64,000 nucleotides of DNA. Origin: Hemileia vastatrix (Eukaryota; Basidiomycota; Pucciniomycetes; Pucciniales; Zaghouaniaceae). Below are positions 44,637-56,453 of the stretch, one piece after another; the first letter of the stretch is position 1, and every line of letters starts with the position of its first letter. The notes under the pieces were generated by a model. It had not been told where the DNA came from, did no database searches, and saw only the letters and a list, made by a program, of their open reading frames with translations. The translations under genes were made by a program, and so were the position numbers. The DNA lies in NCBI GenBank assembly GCA_030280995.1, contig JASXTE010000007.1:12959501-13023500 (forward strand), written 5' to 3'.

Positions 44637-45284
44637 TATTCAATTATTTCTGGAATTGGGTGCTGATAAGCTTTAGGAGGTTAAAATTTTAGGTGGTGAT
44701 GATGCTAAGGAAAGCATAATGGTTAATTAGGTGAAATTTGAGGCGCTTTAACATGGTCTAAAGTTAATATTATTATTGAAAGCCTGGCAAAAGTATTTTA
44801 TGGGTTTGCTGTATAGCAAAGTTTGAAAATTGTGATGAAGGAATCAGAAGTTAGGATGGTAGTTGGATTTTAGGGAATGATTTTTTTTAGTGCCTCAGTG
44901 TTAGGCCATTTTTGGTTTGAAGCTTGGAGGACCTTATGGCGAGATTGGAATCATAGAATTCGGCTCAGTGGGGGGCCCTATGAGGTTGGAATCAGGAGTA
45001 TTCGGCTCATAGGAAGATCCACTCTCTCAATGCTGTGACAAGAAGGAAGACTGGTTAATGGGAGTCTGAAGGGATTCAAACCTTGCTCTCGTAGTGGAAT
45101 CATCACAAGATTTATATTATTTTATGTTATATCAAGCCAGAGAAGAAGAAAGAACATTTTTATTATAAAGAATTAAAAGAAGACCAGATAAAACAAATTT
45201 ATCAAATTATTTTATTAGAAAAGATAATTCTTTTGGAATTGCTCAACCACTTATGCAAAGTTTTAAGAATGGGGACATTCTCAA
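44637..45284 (+). other. Gypsy-2 3' leader to PPT, non-coding
   Basis: About 650 bp before the polypurine tract with no recognised gene. A near-duplicate pair reading GAATTCGGCTCAGTGGGGGG / AGTATTCGGCTCATAGGAAG lies at about 44957-45025. Confidence 0.5.
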
Positions 45285-45296
45285 TTGGAGGGAGGA
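45285..45296 (+). other. Polypurine tract of Gypsy-2
   Basis: TGGAGGGAGGA-type purine run directly before the 3' LTR start TGTGGTAGCC, in the right place to prime plus-strand synthesis. Confidence 0.8.
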
Positions 45297-46362
45297 TGTG
45301 GTAGCCTAAAGTTTAGTATGGCACCTAAGTACGTAAATGGAGTTATTAAGGCGTGCAAGATTGCCGTTATTATTTTTTATAAAAGGGTTTTATTTAATTT
45401 ATTGGAGTTTAAAATATGAAGAAATTGGTCACGAGCGAATGCCTACACAAATACAATTTATTTTACGGAGAAAACTTATTTTTAAGGTCTGAAAAATTTA
45501 TAAGTATCAAGTCAAGTCCCTCAAGAACCTTGGGAAATTTTCTCAGAATTTTTACTATTTTTCTTATATTTTTAAATGAATTTTAAAGTTTTATAGAAAT
45601 ATTTTTGTTTTTAGAAAATATTTAACTTTCATGAATTTTCACAGGGTAATTAGAGCTGCGCAGACTACAAAAATTAGTTTGGTTCTAATTGAGTCTGCTT
45701 GGACTCCGTTTGGACTCCGCTTCGACTCCGTACGGACTCCGCTTCGGCTCCGTACGGACTCCGGACGGGCTCCGGATTGACTCTGGGAGAGCTCTGGAGG
45801 GGAAAACTTAGGCACGTGACTGGGAATACTTAAGCGCCTCTCAAACTCGAAATTGAGAGGGGGGACACATCATACAGCTTAATCTTTAACCACCACGGTC
45901 TCATTTTTTATTACTCAACAAATTAAATAAATTGTAATACCCTTATAACTTTATATTTTATATAACATTTTAGAAATACTACTCAACAATTTAAATCACA
46001 CTTCATACAGGGTATCTTTAGAAAGGTCTTCATCACTGGGACTTCATTATTGCTGTCTCATAAAAATTCAAATTATTATAAAAACATAAAAGTCAATCTT
46101 TTCAGATCTTTTCACTGGTACACCTTAATTGTTGTTATCAGTATTTCTTTCTCAACAGCCACGATCATTAAATCTCAATAAGCGTTAAATATTATAGAGT
46201 TTCATTATTTTTTATCAATCAGATCCAAGTAGACTGGTTAGCTTAGTGATTTAGAATTCCCATTTTGTTATTTTTATTGGAAGGACGGGGTTTTCAGCTA
46301 AATCCACATATCTCCTCCGGATTCTGCTTACAGCAAGGCGAATGTAAGAGTTTACCTTACCA
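45297..46362 (+). repeat. Gypsy-2 3' LTR (1066 bp)
   Basis: It matches 35855-36909 with about four substitutions and one additional 11-bp unit in the GGACTCCG tandem repeat (about 45699-45775, seven units against six). Confidence 0.93.
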
Positions 46363-46368
46363 TAACAT

Positions 46369-47946
46369 ACGAGTTCAAGACAGTCATCAAGTCATCATGG
46401 ACTAGATAATGAAGGATTGGGAACAAATCGATCAAGAAGCCAGAGTAGGTCATCCAGCTCCAAATTTATTCCTCCATATAGTGATGTGGCCTCAATACAG
46501 TCTCACAGCAGTGACAGTAGGAATTCATTGTATAACTTAAGGCAAGGAAGCATTAGCATATTATAGAGTGAAGGATCTCACTCATCAAATGAGACAGCTA
46601 GAGATGAAGAAAATAAAAGGAAAGGTAAGGAGAAAGAAAATGAAGGTAGTAGTAATCCACGAATCACAGCAGCAGAGCTACAGGTTGTATGGAAGATGAT
46701 TGATCAAGTAAGAAGACCTTCCTGGCTAACACGAGTTCCAAAATCAGTAGGATCTAAAAAGGCAGGATCCCTCAAGGCAGCAGAATGGCACATGCTGTAT
46801 ACTCTCTACTTCCCTTTGTCACTTATACCCCTTTGGTTTGAAAAATTTAAAGAATCTGAATCTTCAGCTTCCTCAGCTGATAAACCAAGAGAATATTATC
46901 TTCTCAATTCACTTGTAACATTATGCTTGATCACCAATTTTTTGACATTAAAAAATATACATACTAATGAGCTTAAAGATCTAGATCAATTTCTGTTAGA
47001 GTATTGTGAGTGCCTTGAAGAGGGTTGGAAGAATATTAATGCAAAGCCAAATCTGCATATCACTCAACATTATCCTGAAATGATAAAGCGTCTTGGTCCA
47101 CCATCAGGTACAGCTACTTGGTCTGGAGAGCGGGTGAATCATATATTATCTGAAATTCCAAACAATCACCATCCACGTATGTAATGTTTGTAAGCAATGA
47201 TTTAAAAACTCAGCTGTGCTAATTTATTAATATTTACCACAGGAGAGATACCGCTAACAATGCTCAAACATTGGTATCGGAAGTCTAGGGTATTAGATCT
47301 TGGTGAATCTGAAGATAATGATCAATGTGAGACTAAAAAAATCCATATTGATCTCGATAAACAAAACAAATGGATCCATCTAAGTATGGCATTATTTACT
47401 AAATGGGTAAGGGCACGAATGGGAAAAGAAACTTCAAGACGGGCTTTGACACCATCAGAGAAAAGTGGGGATCGGGTAGTTGAAAATGTAGCAAGCATAT
47501 TGATACATGGAAAGAGGTTTACTAGTTACCATCGACACATTGCTAATTCAACAATTGAATTGTACTATGGAAAAGATAGCCAGTTTGGGCAAATTGATGA
47601 TCTTTTCAGATCAAAGGAAGAGATTGATCAAATATATTTAATAGTAAGTCCTTTCAAAGAGCTCCGTCCAGAAGAAACATCAAAGGATCCCTATGAGCTT
47701 TTCCCACAAGTTCATTGTCGGTTAGTAAGAGTAGCCAAAGCAACTCAAATTGTGATTAAGAAAGATGCAATAATTGGACATGCAGCTACTGTCGAGCACA
47801 AAAAAGGAATGTTTGGAATCAAAGACGAGGTTGTCACTGCCATTGGACTGCAGACAGTAGTGAGTGAAAAAATTAATCAAATTTATTTTCTGTTGACTAA
47901 CATCTTTGTGTTAATTTGGGATTGGGGAAATTTGTAGGATTGGTGA
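46369..47946 (+). pseudogene. TNP2/CACTA-type transposase, 3' part
   Basis: This is the continuation of the transposase cut at 35854. The frame beginning at 46369 is exactly in phase with it. A Ser/Arg-rich linker with TAG at 46564-46566 is followed by the conserved C-terminal half: LKAAEWHMLYTLYFPLSL, a helical stretch, LHITQHYPEMIKRLGPP and TWSGERVNHIL, which resemble the end of TNP2 transposases. The intron at 47177-47242 (GTATGT...CACAG) is in phase. A second possible intron at 47860-47937 leads to TGA 47944-47946. The C-terminal 200 residues are a conserved-looking domain I cannot name. Confidence 0.82.
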
Positions 47947-48363
47947 TATTTGTAAATGGTGAAAGAAATAATTCAATGCTCGATTAAAAAATGCAATGCA
48001 TCCAACTTACCTTATCATAAATCAGTGAACAATTACTTTGGTTGCTTTTATTGCGAGAGAACCCATGCTTTCAATGAGTCATTTTTATCTTAAATGTAAG
48101 AATGAAAGAAATAAAATCATGATAATGAGAAATATGATAAAATTTTTACTTAATGAATGATCTTCTTGCTCATTCATCTACTATAAATAGTTTGACCTTC
48201 CAACTTTAGCTGATAGCTATATATTATTCACTTTATTTTTCGACAAGAGAACATACACGTTTAAAAGACTATATACATAGTATCTTTTTTTACTTTAGCT
48301 TTGATAGGTATAAATTTTAACAACTGATTATTTTTATTTTATTTTATTTTATTACAGTTCATT
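47947..48363. other. Intergenic stretch upstream of the 515-aa gene
   Basis: AT-rich, with no ORF. It is the likely 3' UTR of the transposase gene and promoter of the next gene; no clear motif seen. Confidence 0.45.
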
Positions 48364-50041
48364 ATGGATGATAATTTTGAAGGGATGTCTGTTGACCCAA
48401 CCGATTCTGATTGTTTTCCGCCTCAACATACTAATACTGGAAATACTCCTCCACCACCCTCTGCTGATCCACCTCCAGATGCATCTCAATCTGTACCACC
48501 TAATCCTAACCCACCACCTAATCCCAATCCAGGCCAAGAGTCTCATTCAGAACCGAGAAATTTTAATCCCAATCATCCTTCTGCTTCTGAAAGTGCTAAT
48601 CAGCAAGCTGATCAGCTAGGAAGAGATTGGGCTAGTGAAGTATTGAGGGAATTTTTCGGAGACCAATCATCATCTGCTCAGCCTAACCAAGGAGCAAGCA
48701 CAAGTGGAGCAGGTAAGTCAAATTTGTAGTGTATTCTTTTATTGAAAAATAACCAATTTAATTAACTTATTTGAATTGTTAGTGAATCCCTCAATCATTA
48801 TGGGTATCAGTGATTACCACAGACTCAATTCAGCAGAGTCTCATGAGCGAGAACGGGGGTTAAGGGCTGTAAGAGGCTTAGTTAGAAGGAATGATGTTCC
48901 CAGGAGCTCGGACAGTCTAAATAGAAATATTTACCACTTTCTGAAGTATTGTCTTGGGGGACCAACACAAATATTAAAATATCCTGCGAGCCCAACACCT
49001 TTGGAGATTGAAAATTGGAAAGATTGGAGCCAATTCAAACTAAAAACCATTCAAACTGTCCTAACCCAAGTCCAATCTTCTAACCGTGCCAATTCTGCAG
49101 CTGATCGACAATTTCTGATAACCAATTCTATAGCCTTCTTGCGATCCAAAATTCGACTACCCGAATTTTTTCCAGCACCTGAGCCTTGAGGACTAAAAGG
49201 AGGAGCACCGATCCCACTTTCTGTCAAAAGAAACTTAGAGCGTGAATTGCAAGAAAAAGGTTTTCGGAAATTTGCGTTTGATTGGACTTGCCGTGATTTT
49301 TCAGAATCAACTTGGAATCAAGTCATGGGAAGCATAGTATGCAACCACTGTACCAGATGGCTCACCACCTTGAATACAATCGATCAGTCAAAGCTTCAGT
49401 TCACTCAATGTGTTATTGAGAAATGGGTAGTTAATAAGGGGAAGGAGATGATAAGGTTGTTTGGGAAAGAAGAGGAAAGGGTAGCAAGAGAAAAGATTGA
49501 AAAGAGGGCAAGGGCACAAGTAAAACGTTATCGGACCAAGGTAAGTTTTTTATTTTACTTTGCTTTTTGTTATTATGAAGCTGATTTAGTTGGAATTCAG
49601 ATTGCTAGTGCACGCTACAAGTTAGCAAGAGATCTCTGCAGTGATGTTCCAGGTTTTGTTGTGCTTTTTCATGATACTAGGTGCATCTCTGATATCGAGG
49701 AAGGCCCAGCACCAGCCCCAACTGCACCTATCCGAGCTATTCCTGGATGGCGAAATCCTGAACTCAATGATTTGTTTAAAAAAATGGATAAGATGACAAA
49801 GGACTTAGCCCATACACCAGCTCAAAAAAAATCAGCATTAAAAACATATTCACGGTCATCAGAAAGGACAGTTGCACAAAATGGTATATTCAATGTTCCC
49901 AAATACCTCCCCAAGAATTGCTATTCAGCAACATTTTTGCAAGGATTATCTGTGAATGAACGTGAGTCACTTGGGGTTGGAGCTGATATTGATCTGGTAA
50001 AGATTCGGGAATCAATTAATAGAGCATCAACATCATCATAA
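48364..50041 (+). pseudogene. Unknown 515-aa protein, two introns, one in-frame TGA
   Basis: Exons 48364-48712, 48783-49540 and 49601-50041 join in phase to 516 codons. Introns 48713-48782 and 49541-49600 have GTAAGT donors and TAG/CAG ends. The N-terminus is Pro/Ser-rich. The middle has RERGLRAVRGLVRRND and WTCRDFSESTWNQVMGSI, then a Lys/Arg/Glu-rich helix (KEEERVAREKIEKRARAQVKR). The C-terminus is NVPKYLPKNCYSATFLQGLS...DIDLVKIRESI. I do not recognise the family. The only lesion is TGA at 49187-49189. It lies between the transposase and the palindrome array, so a DNA-binding accessory role is possible, but that is inference. Confidence 0.7.
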
Positions 50042-50251
50042 CTTAGGTATAACGGTGATCTTCTGTGTAATATAGCTATCTTATATTGAATTTTATGTAT
50101 TCTGTTTTTTTTCAAAGCAGCTTGGTAAATGTTATAAAGTGATATTGAGAGAGAGTAACATTTTATTTAAGAAAAACAAATAATGTATGAGATATAAAAA
50201 TGTATTTTCAACAAATTGATGGTCCATACCTCTTTATGTCACATTTATGTA

Positions 50252-52195
50252 TCCATATTAATTTCAATCGAATTTAATGTTGACCAATACATAGTGAATA
50301 CACGCTATGCCACTTATACTTGCCAGGCATTGCTACCATTAAATATTCCAGTATCAAAAATTAATTTTGATTGAAATTAATGAGCATGATAATCATGAAT
50401 TTCTGGAGTCATTCTTATTTTTATGCATGGTGCCTTGCCAACATTAATTTCAATCGAAATTACTTTTGATACTGGCATATTTCATGGTGTCTATTCCTGG
50501 AAAGTGTAAGTGGCATAGTGTGTATTCATTACGTATTGGTCAACATTAATTTCAATAGAATTTAATATTGACATTTTCATATTGAACCCAAACCAGCAAA
50601 CGACCCAAAAAATTCTTCATAAAACTGCTCATTAATTTCGATCAAAATTAGTGAGCACCATATACATATTGAATGGTAGTTATATCTGGTGTGTGTAAGT
50701 TGTAAAGCTTGTGTTCAATGTTTATTGGTCAACATTAATTTTGATTGAAATTAATATTAATGTGTAAATGATATTTACATGCTCAATATGCATTGTAATG
50801 TTTTTACTTAAGAATAGAGTGCCCTACTTTTCATCTTACATAAAAATGCTTGGTGGCATGTCAAATTCAATTTTTATTAAAATTAATGTTGACATGTTAC
50901 CATGCATAACAGTAAGCAACTGACTGAATAAATTGATGATAATCATGAACCTTAATTTCGATCGAAATTAATGTTTCCAAGTGCAGATTAAAAAAAAAGC
51001 TATGCCACTTACACTAGCCAGGCATATCTACTATTTATTATGTATTGGTCAACATTAATTTTTATAGAAATTAATATGGATATGTAAATTTTATATTTAC
51101 CCTCAACATGTATAGTAAATTTCAATACTTAAAAATACTTGCCGTCCTTTACATGTCATGCAAAAAAGCATTATATCATTTCAACATTAATTTTGATCAA
51201 AATTAATGTTGGCATGCCATTATGCATTGAAACAACTAAATGACTGAAAAAGTTCATGATCAAAATGCTCATTAATTTTGATCAAAATTAATGTTGACCA
51301 ATACATATTGAATATAAGTAGTCTCTGCTTACTCAGACCAGATATAACTACCATTCAATATATATATGGTCAGCCTTAATTTTGATCGAAATTAATGGGA
51401 AGTTTTATGAAGAATCTTCTGGGTTGTTTTCTGGCTTGGGTTCAATATGCAAATGTCAACATTAAATTCGATCGAAATTAATGTTGACCAATACATAATG
51501 AATACACACTATGCCACTTACACTTTCCAGGCATATATACATGCAATATGCCAGTATCAAAAGTAATTTCGATCGAAATTAATGTTGGCAAGGCACCATG
51601 CATAAAAATAAGCAGTTGACTCCAGAAATTCATGATTATCATGCTCATTAATTTTGATCAAAATTAATTTTTGATACTGGCATATTTAATGGTAGCTATG
51701 CCTGGCAAGTGTAAGTGGCATAGCATGTATTCATTATGTATTAGTCAACATTAATTTAGATCGAAATTAATATGGACATGGACTATGCATAAAATTCCTA
51801 TAAGTATAGGTAAGCTAAGCGGTTAGATAAACTGGTTTGATCAAGTACACCATATAAAAATTGATGTTTTAATGCCTTGGTTAATTTCGATCAAAATTAA
51901 TTTTAAGCCATGCATGTTGAATTTTATCTATGTCTGTGTAGTCCATGTGAAATGGCTTGTATTCAATATGCAGGGGTCTATATTAATTTCGATCGAAATT
52001 ATGAGGTTCATTGCCTCATAAATTTGATGGTTTCTGTCAGTGTTTCATGCATGGTGCCATATGATACTTGTTGATTCCTATCAAAATTAATTTCAACACC
52101 AATATATTGAATACAAACCATGGCACTTACAGTACTTGGTCATAGCTAAAATTCAATATTCTAGTCTCAAAATTAATTTCGATAGAAATTAATCA
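50252..52195. repeat. Array of about 20 near-perfect palindromes
   Basis: The consensus is TTAATTTCGATCGAAATTAA, usually extended by CA on the left and TG on the right, and it is fully self-complementary. Centres lie near 50265, 50363, 50450, 50554, 50642, 50744, 50881, 50962, 51063, 51193, 51278, 51384, 51470, 51570, 51654, 51760, 51891, 51993, 52083 and 52176. Spacing is 81-137 bp, mean about 100. Several copies have TTTTGATCAAAA in the centre and remain palindromic. The spacers are themselves arranged as inverted copies of each other. No ORF is present. Confidence 0.93.
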
Positions 52196-53225
52196 GGATC
52201 CATGAAGTTTATCAATAGTGTATGAGTTAAGTTTCAAGTCATATGTTTCATCATTTTCTTGCACCCATTTCTAGGTTATCTCAACAATTTTTTTCAAGTT
52301 TTATTATATTAATCAAAACTGTGGTAAGTTGTGAAAAATTAGCCAATCCAAATCTCAAATTGAATATTAATATTTTAATAATTTTGAATGTTGCTTAAGG
52401 TATTTCATTGGGTGATTCATAATAATATTTTATCAACTTAGTAGTCCTATAACTTTTGAAAAGTAACAATATTGGTATAGTTAGGGACAACAATGCAATA
52501 TCCTGTGCAGACTAAGATATATTGCAAAATAAAACTATTCAATTTTTTTTTCCCTTAGTTGTATCCAAGTTTATCAAAGGTTTGGTCACGGTGCCCACAC
52601 CCTAGCCTGACACTCCTCCTGTCACTTAAAAAAAAATTCTTATCTTAAATTCTAATGTTACCAATTTTATATTTATAATTCATTTCTTGTTTGATGAGGC
52701 ATATAAGTATATATGTGAATCTCGCATTGTCATCTGAAAGTAAATTTAACAAATATTCATAAAGGATTATCCTTTTTTTTCATATAATATACTAATTAAG
52801 TGTATCTCCATTGTTTAGGAGTAAATTCTAATTTAAAAAATTTTGTATTTACCCGTGGCAATTTGCATATGGGATATACATTTGTTATTATTTGTTTTTC
52901 ACACTAAAAGTCCCCAAAGAGTTACTAGTATTTTCTGTTAGCTACATCAAATTTCGCTTCAATATAAACAGATTGTGATTTAGCATGTTACTCAGTTTAC
53001 CCCACTATGAATAATACATGTTAAAAAAAGCTCAAATAATATAAAATCCCCCTCTTTATGTTTTCTGTTTCTTTCATCCTCACTTTAATTTTAATCTTAT
53101 TCAATTTTTTATCCTATTAAATTATCAACTTCAATTTTCTAGAATAGAGTTTCTTATAAATATTCATCATATTACATCATAATTTTTTGATATAAAATAC
53201 TTTTTTTTAATATTCATTAATCAAT
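52196..53225. other. Non-coding AT-rich region
   Basis: About 1 kb without a recognisable gene between the palindrome array and the 653-aa gene; it presumably includes that gene's promoter. Confidence 0.5.
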
Positions 53226-55653
53226 ATGTCTAGTATACAAAATCCTACACCTCCACTTTGTATGTATATCATGTTCCTCTCTCTTAATTTATATATTTCA
53301 CTTATGTTCTATATCTTTTTTTTTCAAAAAATTGATTTTCCAGCACCCAAACGTGTTTCATCCCACTCTCTGATTGATACTTGCTTTGAAGCTTTTGAGC
53401 TTGCACCATGTCTGCCACATGGCATGGCACCTAACCCTCCTGTACTTAGCAATGAGAGGCAGGAAATAACAAGAGTTCAGTATCGCAACTTACTTGAATT
53501 GGCTAGAGATAAAACAGAAGAGCTTGTCAAGATCCTTAACAATAATCCATCTCCTTCATATTTATCTAACCCTTGTAATGACTTACTCCAATATGTGAAA
53601 AGCCTTGAAAAATGTATGTTCATCACCTTTTTTGTCTCCTTTTAAATTAGTAGATAAGATTATTAATATTTTTTTTCTTCATATATATTTGTAGCTTATG
53701 AGGAGGGTATGATTCCTCCTGATGAAATCATTGTCATTAGGGATGATGATGAGACAGATGAACCATCAGATTTAACTCATGCTTCAACTTCTAAGGAAAA
53801 TCTTGAAACACCTGTTATCCGCTCCAAGAAAAAGAGATTATCCCAAGGCTCCTCTTTTGTTTGACACATTAAACCGGCTTCTGCTAATGAATTTTCTGAT
53901 GTATCAAATAATAAATCTCAAAAAAAAAGCAAAGGTTTTGATAATGAGTATATTCTTGTTTCCTTTTTTTATTGTTATTCTTTTATCTTTAAAATTCTAT
54001 CATATATCTCTTTTATTGCTTACATATTGTACTTTTTATCTTTCTTTTGATATTTTGTACCAGAAACTCACCTTCTGTAGATTGTTCCATCCATAAACGC
54101 CCTCTCCCTGATGAAGATGATGAAAAGAGCAATGAAAATAGCGATGATCAACTGTCAGAATATGAAGCTATGCTTGTTCATCAAAAAAAGCAAAGTTTAA
54201 AATCTTCTTCAAGACATGTTGATATGTTTGATAAAGATGATGATTCAAACAGCTCATCACCAAATTCCTTCATTTCTAAGAAACAATACCCATCACCTCC
54301 TAAATTACCTACTTTGACCTCTATGAAAGCTTCTCTACCAATGAAATCAACTCCAATCAAGATATCAAAAAAACCTCTAACTTATTCACCCTCAGTTCTA
54401 AAAGAATCTGATTTGCAGGAGGAATTCTGTAAAATTCATAATTTTTATAAAGGTAGAATCAGCACGGCAAAGGTCCTCAGGTTGTGGTTGGAAATTGTTA
54501 CTCTCCTCGAATTACGCTCTTCTACTTCTTCCCAAGAACCCATGTCAAATATTCCAATGTTTACTTTTCATTGGGAAAAATCTTGTGGAGAAGATTGGCT
54601 TTCAAAACTTACTGAGTTATGTAAGTTACCATAATTTTTAGTCTTGACTTTTGTTCTTTTACTTATTTTTTTTTTCCTTTTGTAGCAAATATTTTTTTAG
54701 AGATTGATAGCTCACAGCTATGGGTACTCGATAATATTGATTTCAAAAAAATGTAAGATTTATGTGATCCTGATGGTTTAAATACTGAAATTCTTTCCTC
54801 AACAAAGAAAACGGATCACCCTGAATCCAATCTTATCCGAATGCTCATGAGATTAATGATCCCAAGTGACCACTGCTGTTCTTCATGGGTATCTCTTATA
54901 TCATCTTCACTTTATCTGACCGCACATGAATTCAGCCAGCTTCCATCACATCAAAACATTAACTCAGATTGTCCAATTGAACGTGGTCTTCAGCTTCTAG
55001 CTCACCTTTCAAATCTGAAGAGTCCGATTTCTGATGGCTTAGAAGTTGGTCCCACTGCACTTCAAACCCGTGATATATCAATGTCAACTCTTCTTCAAAT
55101 CAGCAATATTATCATTGATATAATTATGTCAATTATCATTCTTAAATCAAAATATTGTGCTGCAACAATATCAAGTGGCAAGACTAGTGAAGCTCAACAA
55201 TCAAGTGAGAAAAACGAAAATACTGAACTGACTATAATGAGAGAGAAACAAAAGGCTGCACTAAACAAAATAAATTCTGAATACTCCCACCACCGATATC
55301 AATCTTTCACATTCTATATAATCGATGGTGTCCGTGGTTTATTTCTGAGCTCTCAAGATCATAGATTGGCTTCAGCAGCTGATTGCTTGGAGGTAATATC
55401 AGAAGTTAAGTTTCTTAATTTACATGAAAAAAAAAATCATATGATGGAAGAAATAATTTGGAAAAATTTAAATAACTATATTTTAACATTAATAAAACCT
55501 TTTATAGGCAAGTGTGATCCATTTCCTTTAAAATTTGATACCCCAAGTCCTCCGGGAATTGCTAGGGCTATTTCTGCAGATTTTCTTAATCACTGGAGCT
55601 CCATTCAGCCAGTATCACCTTTTTTTGCTAAACATAGCCTTTCAATAAATTAA
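53226..55653 (+). pseudogene. Unknown 653-aa protein, five introns, two in-frame stops
   Basis: The exons 53226-53259, 53344-53613, 53695-53947, 54064-54620, 54686-55392 and 55513-55653 sum to exactly 654 codons, with every junction in phase and GT-AG borders, which supports the model. I do not recognise the family. Features are SHSLIDTCFEAFELAPCLPHG near the N-terminus, an acidic/Ser-rich middle with KKRL and KRPLPDEDDE stretches, and a C-terminal half rich in hydrophobic helices that ends IQPVSPFFAKHSLSIN. Stops TGA at 53862-53864 and TAA at 54754-54756 lie in otherwise open sequence. Confidence 0.7.
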
Positions 55654-56453
55654 TATTCCAACATGTAAATAGATAAAGTTCTGTCTATATGATATATCTT
55701 GTATAATTCAAGTTATTTTCCTTCAAATACGTCAAAAATGTGACCATCTTTGAAATTTATTAAGTAACCTTTGACATGATTTTCTAAATTAATTATTAAA
55801 AAAAATTATTGTAAGTGCAGCAATAACAAAGATTTTAAAATCTACTTATATGATTTCAAATACTTGTATTAAATTCTTAAATATTTTATTGTTTATATAT
55901 AAATATGATAACTGCTCTAGTTTTGTTACTTTACCTTTAATATTATCTAATCTATTAATTATTACAAATATTTTCGTTGATTGTAACATTTTTAATCAGA
56001 AGTAGAACAATTTAAATAATTAAATGAGTACATTCTTAAAAAAATACAATTTAATCTATTATTGATTCAAAATTCTTTCTTCAACTCTTTATTATTAACT
56101 TTTTTATTAATAAGCCTGTTTGACCTTAAAATACTATACAGTTAATTTGGTAGCATTAAAAGCACATTTTTATGGCTAATATATTTCAAATTCTTTATTA
56201 TAGTTTTTTTTATTTTAGAACCTTTGCTACCAATTTAATAAAAATGACATTTAAAGATTTCACAACTTATATATTTCCTCAAAAGTAAATCAAATTTTCT
56301 TATAATATTATGAAAAAAAATTATTTTATTTCACAAATAAAAAAAATAGATAATACTATAATTATCAAAACTGAAAATGTTACAGCTACTCCCAGTATTT
56401 ATCATGTTTAAATTTGCATTAAGTTGTGTATATATAATATAAATTTTTAATAT
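55654..56453. other. Intergenic region between convergent genes
   Basis: About 800 bp, very AT-rich, with no gene or repeat that I can support. Confidence 0.5.

Larger units (their letters stand above)
35855..46362 (+). mobile_element. Gypsy-2: young Ty3/Gypsy element without protease, inserted in the transposase gene
   Basis: It has a 5' LTR (35855-36909), PBS, gag, RT, RNase H, integrase, a 2.7-kb structured 3' region, a PPT and a 3' LTR (45297-46362). The LTRs differ by about four substitutions and one 11-bp repeat unit, so insertion is recent compared with Gypsy-1. The host ORF continues in frame on either side. The candidate target duplication is ACGT at 35851-35854 against ACAT at 46365-46368, which is imperfect and requires two extra bases after the CA end. 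Confidence 0.93.

Noticed and set aside
46565..46695. Independent gene beginning at the ATG 46696
   Set aside because: The frame upstream is coding and in phase with the transposase half before Gypsy-2, so 46696 is an internal Met.
34045..47946. KDZ-type transposase
   Set aside because: The TET/JBP link made KDZ attractive, but the motifs (IIPGPTEP, LLKPLVNDLQTLW, IDVMHSHMLG) fit TNP2/CACTA transposases and I do not see the KDZ YDIACQ-type signature.
50252..52195. CRISPR-like array (regular repeats with spacers)
   Set aside because: The organism is a eukaryote, the repeats are perfect palindromes with variable centres, the spacers are inverted copies of each other and there are no cas genes.
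30033..54756. Reassigned stop codons (alternative genetic code)
   Set aside because: All three stop codons occur as interruptions and also as normal gene ends, which fits decay of mobile DNA rather than recoding.
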